A DNA stretch of 64,000 nucleotides from Magnetococcales bacterium HCHbin5 (lineage in GTDB: Bacteria; Pseudomonadota; Magnetococcia; Magnetococcales; Magnetaquicoccaceae): the NCBI GenBank assembly GCA_002753505.1, contig PEAG01000005.1, positions 39,809-103,808 of the forward strand. The letters run 5' to 3'. The notes below the pieces were generated by a model. The model had not been told where the DNA came from. It made no database searches and saw nothing but the letters and a program-made list of their open reading frames with translations. This document shows, piece after piece, positions 53,543 through 62,448 of the stretch. Every line of letters begins with the position of its first letter. Positions within the stretch are counted from its first letter, which is position 1. The position numbers and the translations under genes were made by a program.

Positions 53543-54409
53543 ATGGTCAACTTGGCAAAACAGATTCTCATCCTCTTCAAGCTGCGCATCGGGGTTGCCA
53601 TGATGGTGACTACGGGGATGGGTGTGGCTGCAACCCCTGGTCCGGCTCCGTCGTTTTGGGCAATGGTTCTGTTGTTGTCTGCCGTATTGTTGGCGGCTGG
53701 AGCGGCCGGTGGTCTCAACCACTACCATGATTTTGATATAGATGCCCGGATGGAGAGGACAAAAAATCGTCCCTTTGTCACCGGAAAGTTGGTCCATTCC
53801 CCCCTCTGGCTTGTTTTGTTTGCGTTTTTGTTGGTTGTTCCCGTGCTGGCTGTCTGGCGGACGATCAATCCCATGGCGGCCGCCTTTGTTTTTCTTGGGG
53901 CCTTTTTCTATGGCGTGGTTTACACGGTCTGGCTCAAACGGCGTACGTGGCTGAACATTGTGATCGGTGGGCTGGCCGGCAGCTTTGCCGTTCTGGCTGG
54001 CACGGCGGCGGTGGACCCGACCCTCAACCCGCTGGCACTCTCGCTGGCTTTTATTCTTTTCCTCTGGACTCCTCCCCACTTCTGGAGTCTGGCCATTGCT
54101 CTCAAGGATGAGTATCAGGTTGCGGGTGTTCCCATGCTGCCGGTGGTAGCCGGGCAGGCACGTGCGGCGCGCGTGGTGCTGGCCAACATCACCCTGCTGG
54201 TATTGGCCTCGATTCTGCCGCTCTTTTTTGGCCTGGGTTGGCTCTATCTGCTGGGAGCCATGGTCGGTGGTGGTTTTTTCTTGTATCGCGGCATCCAGTT
54301 GGTTCGCACGCCTGTTGTCATGGCGGCCATGGGTAGTTTCCGGGCCTCCCTGGTGCAGTTGGGACTTCTGGTGCTTTGCGCCTCGTTGGACGGTCTGTTC
54401 GTCAGTTGA
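53543..54409 (+). CDS. ctaB: Haem O synthase (protohaem IX farnesyltransferase)
   Basis: A 288-residue UbiA-family prenyltransferase with about nine membrane helices. It adds a farnesyl group to haem B, giving haem O. The first Asp-rich motif is LNHYHDFDIDARMERTKNRP (N-x3-D-x2-D-x4-R), and the second loop has YTVWLKRRTWLNIVIGGLAG and FLWTPPHFWSLAIALKDEYQ. The ATG at 53543 is preferred over a TTG at 53531. It lies in the NO reductase operon, so the enzyme may use haem O or A, unlike cNOR, which uses haem B. Confidence 0.93.
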   Translation: MVNLAKQILILFKLRIGVAMMVTTGMGVAATPGPAPSFWAMVLLLSAVLLAAGAAGGLNHYHDFDIDARMERTKNRPFVTGKLVHSPLWLVLFAFLLVVPVLAVWRTINPMAAAFVFLGAFFYGVVYTVWLKRRTWLNIVIGGLAGSFAVLAGTAAVDPTLNPLALSLAFILFLWTPPHFWSLAIALKDEYQVAGVPMLPVVAGQARAARVVLANITLLVLASILPLFFGLGWLYLLGAMVGGGFFLYRGIQLVRTPVVMAAMGSFRASLVQLGLLVLCASLDGLFVS

Positions 54410-54414
54410 GCTGA

Positions 54415-55260
54415 ATGACTATTTTTTCCAGGTACACATTCTACACGCTGTTTTTGCTACTATCGCTGTTGTCGACAACCAGAGTCGTCAGGGCGGAAAC
54501 TTCCCCTGCCGCGCCCTTGGCGTTTGATACCGATGTGGCGTTGCGCCAGAGCCAGGACTCCCTGGGCCGTCCCCTGGGTGCATACAAACTGCGCAATCGG
54601 ACCGGCAATGTGGTCAGTCTGAGCGACTTTAATGGCAAGCCTCTGTTGCTGAGCCTGGTCTATACCAGTTGCTACCACACCTGTTCCGTTGCGACCCGCT
54701 CGTTGGCGGGGGTGGTGGAGAAGGCGCGGGCGGCGTTGGGTAAGGATAGTTTCCATGTGGTGACCATCGGTTTTGATACCCAGAATGATCATCCGGCGAC
54801 CATGGCCCACTTTGCCCGCCAGCAGGGCTTGGACAAGGATGAAAACTGGTTTTTTCTCAGTGGTGATCGGGATACCGTGCAAAGCCTGATGCAAAATGTC
54901 GGTTTTACTGCCATTCCCTCTCCCAAGGGGTTTGACCACACGGTGCAGGCGACGGTGGTCGACGGCAATGGCGTCATCTATCGACAGGTCTATGGTGAGA
55001 CCATTCAAACCCCTTTGTTGGTTGAGCCGCTGAAGGATTTGGTTCTGGGCAGACCGCCCACCCAGCAGGCCGAGAGTGTGGTGGACAATGTGGTTCGGCG
55101 GGTGCGGCTCTTTTGCACCACCTATGACCCCACCCGGGATGGCTATCGCTTTGATTATTCCATTTTTGTGGGCATGTTTATTGGTGGCATGATCATTCTC
55201 TTTGCGTCCTACCATCTGTTCAAAGAGATCAGATATGCCAAAAAGCTGGGCAGGTACTGA
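54415..55260 (+). CDS. SCO1/SenC-family copper chaperone with C-terminal anchor
   Basis: A 281-residue protein with an N-terminal signal or anchor (YTFYTLFLLLSLLST), a thioredoxin-like SCO domain with the copper-binding motif TSCYHTCS (Cys86-x3-Cys90) and a conserved His175 in GFDHTVQ, and a C-terminal membrane helix (about 247-270, IFVGMFIGGMIILFASYHLF). SCO proteins load CuA in subunit II. senC is a constant partner of norSY-type NO reductase genes. It begins five bases after ctaB and so is in the same operon. The extra C-terminal anchor is not usual for short SCO proteins. Confidence 0.9.
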   Translation: MTIFSRYTFYTLFLLLSLLSTTRVVRAETSPAAPLAFDTDVALRQSQDSLGRPLGAYKLRNRTGNVVSLSDFNGKPLLLSLVYTSCYHTCSVATRSLAGVVEKARAALGKDSFHVVTIGFDTQNDHPATMAHFARQQGLDKDENWFFLSGDRDTVQSLMQNVGFTAIPSPKGFDHTVQATVVDGNGVIYRQVYGETIQTPLLVEPLKDLVLGRPPTQQAESVVDNVVRRVRLFCTTYDPTRDGYRFDYSIFVGMFIGGMIILFASYHLFKEIRYAKKLGRY

Positions 55261-55323
55261 TTTTTTAGTCTCAATGGAGAAGGCAGGAGCTTTCTTGTTT
55301 CAACCGAATGGAGTGTCTTTTCT

Positions 55324-56853
55324 TTGAATATTATACGAAACAGTGGCAATAAGATTGTTTTAGCTGTTGAACAGTTATTCAATAAAATCTTCGGCAATCA
55401 ACTGAATCCTTTCTATCACCTGGGCTCTCTGACCTTCTATTTTTTCTGGATTGTGTTGGTTTCCGGCATCTATGTTTTTATCGCGTTTGAGACCAACCTG
55501 GCCGGGGCCTATAACTCTGTCGAGTACATGACCAACGAGCAGTGGTGGCTGGCAGGCATTATGCGCAGTCTGCACCGCTATGCTTCGGACGCCGCCATCA
55601 TCACCATTTTTCTCCATATGGTGCGGGAATTTTGTCGTGATCACTACCGGGGTGTGCGTTGGTTTTCCTGGTTTACCGGGGTGCCAACCCTTTGGATGGT
55701 GGTCATGCTGGGCATTTCGGGCTACTGGCTTGTGTGGGACATGTTGGCCCAGTATATTGCCATCACCACGGCAGAACTGATCGACTGGATTCCTATGGTT
55801 CCCGGCTCCATGGTCTTTAATTTTCTGGAAGGGAATGTTTCCGACCGTTTTTTTACCTTGATGGCCTTTCTGCATCTGTTGGGCTTGCCGGTAGCCCTGG
55901 TGTTTTTGCTTTGGACCCATGTCAGTCGTATCAGTCAGATTGATTTTTATCCCCCCCGCCTGCTGGCCTGGGGCTCTTTGATCGCTCTGATCCTGCTCTC
56001 CTTGATCAAGCCGGCTGTCAGCCATGGCCCGGCTCAGTTGGATCATTCGCCCACCGTGTTGCACCTGGACTGGTTTTATTTGAACATCTATCCCCTGGTG
56101 GATATCCTGGGGGCCGGTTGGGCCTGGGGCATTGCCAGTGGCGTCACCCTGTTTTTGCTGGCCATGCCCTGGTTGCCACCTCGTGGGGAAAAGCCCCGTG
56201 CTGAAGTCAACCTGGAGCACTGCTCGGGTTGTGGCCAGTGTGCCCAGGATTGCCCCTATGGTGCCATCACCATGCAACGCCGCACCGATGGCCGCAAGTT
56301 TGAGTTTGAATCCAGCATGGAGGACTCTCTTTGCACCTCTTGCGGCATCTGCACCGGTTCCTGCGCCTCTGCCAATCCATTCAGAATGGCCAAAGAGGTG
56401 TTGAAAGCCGGCATCGAAATGCCCTGGTATGGGGCGGAGGATCTGAGAAGAATCACCCAGGAAAAGCTGTCCGCCCTGACCACTCAGCCGCGGGTTATCG
56501 TTTATGGTTGTGAGAACAGTCTGGATTTCAGTGTGCTGGACGGGCTGGGGTGTGCGGTGCAGGTGGTGCCCTGTTCCGGTATGTTGCCACCCTCTTTACT
56601 GGATTTCGCGCTTAAAAGGGGTGCCGATGGTGTTGTGGTGACAGGGTGTCGGGAGGGGGACTGTTTCCACCGTTTTGGTAATCGTTGGACCATTGCCCGT
56701 CTGGATGGTACCCGGGAGCCCCATCTGTTTGCCCGCACGGATCAGCGAAAAATTGTCCGATTCTGGGGGGGGCGGAGTGAGTCCCAGGAGATGCAGGCAT
56801 TGGTTCGTTCGTTTCGTGACGGTATAAAAAAGGAGGGTCTCCCCCATGCCTGA
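55324..56853 (+). CDS. Cytochrome b / 2x[4Fe-4S] / MvhD-like fusion protein
   Basis: A 509-residue fusion. Residues 1-285 are a cytochrome b-type membrane domain of seven or so helices with two haem-ligand pairs, His84/His98 (LHRYAS, LHMVREF) and His184/His199 (LHLLGL, WTHVSR). Residues 300-310 (CSGCGQCAQDCP) and 337-347 (CTSCGICTGSC) form a two-cluster ferredoxin. Residues 390-480 resemble the MvhD/FrhD-type [2Fe-2S] domain (VYGCENSLDF, PCSGML, GCREGDCFHRFGN). I infer an electron bridge between the quinone pool and a cytoplasmic partner. The TTG start at 55324 is chosen: GGAG lies ten bases before it, and the next ATG would delete the first helix. It is downstream of the NO reductase operon, 63 bases after senC. 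Confidence 0.82.
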   Translation: MNIIRNSGNKIVLAVEQLFNKIFGNQLNPFYHLGSLTFYFFWIVLVSGIYVFIAFETNLAGAYNSVEYMTNEQWWLAGIMRSLHRYASDAAIITIFLHMVREFCRDHYRGVRWFSWFTGVPTLWMVVMLGISGYWLVWDMLAQYIAITTAELIDWIPMVPGSMVFNFLEGNVSDRFFTLMAFLHLLGLPVALVFLLWTHVSRISQIDFYPPRLLAWGSLIALILLSLIKPAVSHGPAQLDHSPTVLHLDWFYLNIYPLVDILGAGWAWGIASGVTLFLLAMPWLPPRGEKPRAEVNLEHCSGCGQCAQDCPYGAITMQRRTDGRKFEFESSMEDSLCTSCGICTGSCASANPFRMAKEVLKAGIEMPWYGAEDLRRITQEKLSALTTQPRVIVYGCENSLDFSVLDGLGCAVQVVPCSGMLPPSLLDFALKRGADGVVVTGCREGDCFHRFGNRWTIARLDGTREPHLFARTDQRKIVRFWGGRSESQEMQALVRSFRDGIKKEGLPHA

Positions 56854-57349
56854 TTATCTGCGCTGGATGCTCCAAGGGGTTTGCTACGCTCTGTTTTGTT
56901 CGATTATCATGGTCTATTCCACCAAGCCGGCCTATACCTATCTGCCACCTGGTCAGGGGGAGATCAAGTTGGCTTTTAAACATGCGTCGCAGCGCAAAGA
57001 GGCCTGCACCGAACGAACGCCACAGCAGTTGATGGCGTTGCCGCCCAACATGCGCCGCAAGAGTGAGTGCTCGCGGGAAAGGGCGAATGTCGTGGTGGAC
57101 ATTATACTGGATGATCAGCATATGGCGCAGCAAACCTTTGGACCGCCCGGTTTGCATCGAGATGGGACCGTCTTTGTCTACAGTAAATTTCCCTTGCCCG
57201 CCGGGGAGCATCAACTGACTGTCGGCATGCGGAACAGTGCCCGGGAACAGGGGCATGATTTCAGCAAAAGTGCCCGGGTCACCATCCAGCCCGGTCAACT
57301 TTTGGTAGTGGGCTTTGACGATATCAAGATGGAGCTCACTTTTCACTAG
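56846..57349 (+). CDS. Membrane-anchored protein of unknown function
   Basis: A 167-residue protein with an N-terminal hydrophobic segment (about 8-26, MLQGVCYALFCSIIMVYST) and a periplasmic domain of beta character (IILDDQHMAQQTFGPPGLHR, then YSKFPLPAGEHQLTVGMRNS). It starts inside the last codons of the cytochrome b fusion gene (8-base overlap), so it is translationally coupled to it. Two cysteines flank a charged loop (EACTERTP, KSECSRE). I do not recognise the family. The coupling implies a partner or assembly factor for the fusion protein. Confidence 0.7.
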   Translation: MPDYLRWMLQGVCYALFCSIIMVYSTKPAYTYLPPGQGEIKLAFKHASQRKEACTERTPQQLMALPPNMRRKSECSRERANVVVDIILDDQHMAQQTFGPPGLHRDGTVFVYSKFPLPAGEHQLTVGMRNSAREQGHDFSKSARVTIQPGQLLVVGFDDIKMELTFH

Positions 57350-57602
57350 GTTTGACCGGTTCACCGGGTTTGACCGCTTGTTCGACCGTTTGCCCGGGCT
57401 CTGCTGGAGCTGGAGTGGAGACGGGGGCGACCAGGAGTTGAATGGCCTGAAAGAGCAGCAGCGTCAGGGTCAGAATGATCCCGAAAAAAAAGAAAGAGCG
57501 GTGGGGCAACAGGGAACCCCGCACCATTTCAATGCGCAGCAGCAGCCAATCCGCTGCCAGATACAGCACAATCCCTGCCAGGGTAAAATAGATAAATTCC
57601 AT
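57336..57602 (-). CDS. Small two-helix membrane protein
   Basis: An 88-residue protein with two membrane helices (about 2-20 and 35-58, FFFFGIILTLTLLLFQAIQLL) and a proline-rich tail (PAPAEPGQTVEQAVKPGEPV). It converges on the preceding gene, overlapping its last 14 bases. A perfect FNR box (57684-57697) lies 82 bases upstream, with a TATCCT hexamer at the correct distance on this strand, so it is probably induced together with nirS. Family unknown; the ribosome site is weak. Confidence 0.65.
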   Translation of the reverse strand: MEFIYFTLAGIVLYLAADWLLLRIEMVRGSLLPHRSFFFFGIILTLTLLLFQAIQLLVAPVSTPAPAEPGQTVEQAVKPGEPVKPSEK

Positions 57603-57683
57603 GGTTGAAACGGTTATCCTTGCCAATAAAGAATGATCACTCTGCCACGCACGGCAGGATAGCGGCATTGCGGTCATAAATAA

Positions 57684-57697
57684 TTGATCTGGATCAA
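57684..57697. promoter_or_regulatory. Perfect FNR/ANR/DNR box, minus-strand gene side
   Basis: TTGATCTGGATCAA is an exact TTGAT-N4-ATCAA site. Its centre (57690.5) lies 41.5 bases from a start expected at about 57649 on the minus strand, where TATCCT (57656-57661) provides a -10 element. No -10 is seen in the plus direction, so it probably serves the small membrane gene ending at 57336. Confidence 0.75.
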
Positions 57698-57811
57698 GGG
57701 AGACAGGGAGCGCAACAGTCCGGCCTCAAGTGTTGATCGGCACTTCCAAGGCTGTGTTTAAATTTTTTGTGCAACCGAACAAAAGTTCCATACTTTTTTG
57801 ATGGAGAATAA

Positions 57812-59710
<1,899 letters not shown>

Positions 59711-59732
59711 GTCCTTGCTGGACTATTAAAAT

Positions 59733-59784
59733 TTTTCCATCTTTCGTCACGGTTGATTTTGAGGCCGTGGCGAAAGGTGGAAAA
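59733..59784 (+). terminator. 20-bp hairpin between nirS and nirC
   Basis: ttttccatctttcgtcacgg (59733-59752) and ccgtggcgaaaggtggaaaa (59765-59784) form a 20-base stem with two G-U pairs and a 12-base loop, 22 bases after the nirS stop. It is likely a partial terminator or 3' stabiliser that raises nirS output over the haem d1 genes downstream. Confidence 0.75.
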
Positions 59785-59857
59785 CACAAACAGATCCCGT
59801 TGCTGCTCCCCGTAATTTATTGCATAATCGTACCTCCATGTTTTTCTCGGAACATAT

Positions 59858-60190
59858 ATGCGGGCAATGCGAATTTTTTTTGCGTTTTCGGTGCTTTCGT
59901 TCCTGGCGGTGACCTCCGCCGCCTGGGGTGGTCAGCCGCAGCCACTTCGGCAGCAGGCGTTGATCCATCTTTTGAAACATGACTGTGGTTCCTGTCATGG
60001 TCTGACCCTCAAGGGTGGGTTGGGGCCGCCGTTGACGCCGGAGGCCCTGAGTGGTAAGTCTGCCGAAATGTTGGCAGATACCATTGCCTATGGTTTGCCG
60101 GCAACGGCCATGCCGCCTTGGCAGGGTTTGTTGAGCAGGGAAGAGATTTTCTGGCTGGCAGAACGGTTGCGGGAAGGGGTTGCACCATGA
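59858..60190 (+). CDS. nirC: Cytochrome c55X-type protein NirC
   Basis: A 110-residue secreted cytochrome c with a signal peptide (FFAFSVLSFLAVTS) and one haem site KHDCGSCHGLTLKGG (Cys43, Cys46, His47). Its TAMPPW segment near the end supplies the methionine ligand. Its haem site and GLGPPLTPEAL/GLPATAMPPW layout parallel the NirS N-terminal domain. NirC can donate electrons to NirS and is implicated in haem d1 maturation. Its stop codon overlaps the nirF start by four bases. Confidence 0.9.
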   Translation: MRAMRIFFAFSVLSFLAVTSAAWGGQPQPLRQQALIHLLKHDCGSCHGLTLKGGLGPPLTPEALSGKSAEMLADTIAYGLPATAMPPWQGLLSREEIFWLAERLREGVAP

Positions 60191-61359
60191 TGAAAAAGCT
60201 TGCTTTGTCTCTCTCTCTCTCTCTCCTCTCCTTGTCCATGGGATGTACGCCTTTGCGGGGGGTGGGGGATATGGGGCTGGTGGTTGAACGGGCCTCTGGC
60301 AGTATTCGGGTCATAGAGACCACGACCAACACCATTCTCAGCCGCACGGAAGGGTTGGGGGATCTCTCCCACGCCTCGGCCGTCTACTCCAGGGATGGTC
60401 GTTATGCTTTCCTGTTTGGTCGCGATGGCGGGTTGAGCAAGGTGGATCTGCTGACGGGCAAACGGGTGCAGCGGGTGGTGCAGGCAGGCAACAGCATCGG
60501 TGGGGCCATCTCCCAGGATGGCCGTCTGGTGGCGGTCTCCAACTATACCCCGGGTGGGGTTCGGATTTTTGATACAAGCAGCTTGGCGTTGGTGGCCGAC
60601 ATACCGGCCATTGGTTCCGATGGAAAAACCTCGAAGGTGGTTGGGTTGGTAGATGCGCCGGGCCAGCAATTTGTCTTCAGTCTTTTCGATGCTGGTGAAA
60701 TCTGGTTGGCCGATTTGACCGAGGTGGACCGCCCCAAAATCACCCGCTTTACCCAGGTCGGGGATAAGCCTTACGACGCACTGATTACGCCGAATGGACG
60801 CTTCTATATCGCCGGACTGTTTGGCGAAGATGGTCTCTCGCTGCTGGATCTGTGGCACCCGGAGAAGGGGGTCAGAAAAATATTGCAGGATTATGGCAAG
60901 GGGGAGGCAAAATTGCCGGTCTACAAGATGCCACACCTGGAAGGGTGGGCGGTGGCAGGCGATCTGGCCTTTTTCCCGGCCGTTGGCCGCCATGAGGTGT
61001 TGGTGGCCGACACCAACACATGGAAGTTGAAGGGGCGTATTCCGGTTCACGGTCAGCCTGTCTTTGTCATGAGCCGACCGGATGATCGGCAACTGTGGGT
61101 CAACTTTGCCCATCCGGATAATGATACGGTGCAGGTGATAGATGTGCCTTCCCTGGCAGTCGTGAAAACGTTGCAACCAGGCAGTGGGGTGATGCACATG
61201 GAGTTTACCCCGAGAGGGGAGCATGTCTGGGTCTCGGTGCGGGATGCTGATCGGGTGGATGTCTATCATACAGGCACTTTCGAAAAACTGGGTTCTTTGG
61301 AAGTGGAAAAGCCCAGCGGTATATTTTTCGGTTCCCGGGCACACAAAATTGGGCTGTAG
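60187..61359 (+). CDS. nirF: Haem d1 biosynthesis protein NirF
   Basis: A 390-residue NirF, a beta-propeller protein related to the d1 domain of NirS and required for the last steps of haem d1 synthesis. It starts at the ATG overlapping the nirC stop (ATGA). The signal sequence KKLALSLSLSLLSLSMGC ends in a cysteine with an imperfect lipobox, so lipidation is plausible. The propeller has VVGLVDAPGQQFVFSLFD, ITRFTQVGDKPYDALITPNG and VMHMEFTPRGEHVWVSVRD. The signal-peptide Ser/Leu repeat is encoded by nine TC units (60208-60225), a slippage-prone tract. Confidence 0.93.
   Translation: MMKKLALSLSLSLLSLSMGCTPLRGVGDMGLVVERASGSIRVIETTTNTILSRTEGLGDLSHASAVYSRDGRYAFLFGRDGGLSKVDLLTGKRVQRVVQAGNSIGGAISQDGRLVAVSNYTPGGVRIFDTSSLALVADIPAIGSDGKTSKVVGLVDAPGQQFVFSLFDAGEIWLADLTEVDRPKITRFTQVGDKPYDALITPNGRFYIAGLFGEDGLSLLDLWHPEKGVRKILQDYGKGEAKLPVYKMPHLEGWAVAGDLAFFPAVGRHEVLVADTNTWKLKGRIPVHGQPVFVMSRPDDRQLWVNFAHPDNDTVQVIDVPSLAVVKTLQPGSGVMHMEFTPRGEHVWVSVRDADRVDVYHTGTFEKLGSLEVEKPSGIFFGSRAHKIGL
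60208..60225 (+). repeat. (TC)9 microsatellite inside the nirF signal sequence
   Basis: Nine consecutive TC dinucleotides encode the Ser-Leu run in the NirF signal peptide. A gain or loss of one or two units would shift the frame and switch off nirF, while a change of three units would only alter the signal length. Confidence 0.85.
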
Positions 61360-61384
61360 AACGACAAACTGGGCTGTAAATAAG

Positions 61385-61906
61385 ATGAGCGTTCAAGATC
61401 ACCATGCCTTGTTGACGACCCATGCCGGGAAGGCTCCCCTCTCTCTGACTGCAATGGATTGGCGGTTGCTGAATACCTTTCAAAAAAATTTTCCCCTGGT
61501 TGCCGAGCCTTACGCCGAAATGGGGCGACAGTTGGGCATCAGTGAACAGGAGGTGTTGCAACGTCTGTCATCGCTGCAGGAGAGCGGGGTGGTCAGTCGG
61601 GTGGGTGCGGTGTTGCGCACTGGCCAAATCGGGGTCAGTACCCTGGCGGCGGTAGAGGTTGCGCCGGCAGAGTTGGAACGGGTGGCGGCGGTCGTCAACA
61701 GTTTTGCCGAGGTAAACCACAACTATGAGCGGGAGCATGCCCTCAATCTCTGGTTTGTGGTGACGGCCTGTTCTGAAGAGAGGTTGATGAGCATTCTGGC
61801 TGAGATAGAGCGGCAATCCGGTTCCCCCGTCTACATGATGCCGATGGAGGAAAACTTCCATATTGATTTGGGCTTTCCCATCGATCAGCAACAGGATTGG
61901 ATTTAA
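61385..61906 (+). CDS. nirG: Siroheme decarboxylase subunit, NirG/NirD-type (AsnC/Lrp fold)
   Basis: A 173-residue Lrp/AsnC-fold protein. The N-terminal helix-turn-helix (LTAMDWRLLNTFQKNFPLVA) is followed by VVSRVGAVLRTGQIGVSTLA, VNSFAEVNHNYEREHALNLW and the Pro/Met-rich end of NirD/NirG proteins. With the NirH/L-type partner it decarboxylates siroheme to 12,18-didecarboxysiroheme, the second step of haem d1 synthesis. Assigned NirG, not NirD, because a separate NirDL fusion is present downstream; the distinction between paralogues is tentative. The next gene starts two bases after this stop codon, which supports coupling. Confidence 0.82.
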   Translation: MSVQDHHALLTTHAGKAPLSLTAMDWRLLNTFQKNFPLVAEPYAEMGRQLGISEQEVLQRLSSLQESGVVSRVGAVLRTGQIGVSTLAAVEVAPAELERVAAVVNSFAEVNHNYEREHALNLWFVVTACSEERLMSILAEIERQSGSPVYMMPMEENFHIDLGFPIDQQQDWI

Positions 61907-61908
61907 CC

Positions 61909-62448
61909 ATGGATATGCAGGCGGTAGATGCGCGTGAGTTGAGTCTGCTTGCGGTGATTCAAGGCGGTTTTCCGTTGACGCCGCGTCCGTTTTTGGAGAT
62001 TGGCAACCAGATCGGGCTCTCCGAGGCCCAGGTGATCGCTACCCTGGCGGATTTGAGCCAACGCGGGGTGATCAAACGGATGGGGCTGATCGTTCGTCAC
62101 CGGGAGTTGGGTTTCAAAGCCAACGCCATGGTGGTTTGGGATCTGCCTGATGATCTGGTGTCGGTGATGGGTAAACGGGTCGGGGAGTTGGAGTTTGTCA
62201 CCCTTTGTTATCGTCGCCGCCGATCGTTGCCCCGTTGGTCCTACAATCTGTATTGCATGATTCACGGTCGAGAGCGGAGTCAGGTGTTGGATCATCTGGC
62301 CGCTCTGGAGGCCTGTTGTGGGTTGGAGGAGTTTCCCAAGCAGGTACTTTTCAGTCATCGCCGTTTCAAACAGCATGGGGCGCACTATTTTACCCAGCAT
62401 GTTTCCGCTCCCCATCTCCTTTCTGTTCCCCCCGTTTCGCTCCAATGA
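61909..62448 (+). CDS. nirH: Siroheme decarboxylase subunit, NirH/NirL-type
   Basis: A 179-residue Lrp/AsnC-fold protein. Family blocks are QGGFPLTPRPFLEIGNQIGL, RGVIKRMGLIVRHRELGFKA, VWDLPDD and the FVTLCYRRRRSLPRWSYNLYCMIHGRERS stretch with the conserved CYRR. It partners the preceding NirG-like subunit. Start at ATG 61909 (a TTG at 61897 is also in frame). Its stop codon overlaps the next start (ATGA at 62445). The C-terminal 15 residues or so after YFTQH are probably unstructured. Assignment as H instead of L is tentative. Confidence 0.82.
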   Translation: MDMQAVDARELSLLAVIQGGFPLTPRPFLEIGNQIGLSEAQVIATLADLSQRGVIKRMGLIVRHRELGFKANAMVVWDLPDDLVSVMGKRVGELEFVTLCYRRRRSLPRWSYNLYCMIHGRERSQVLDHLAALEACCGLEEFPKQVLFSHRRFKQHGAHYFTQHVSAPHLLSVPPVSLQ

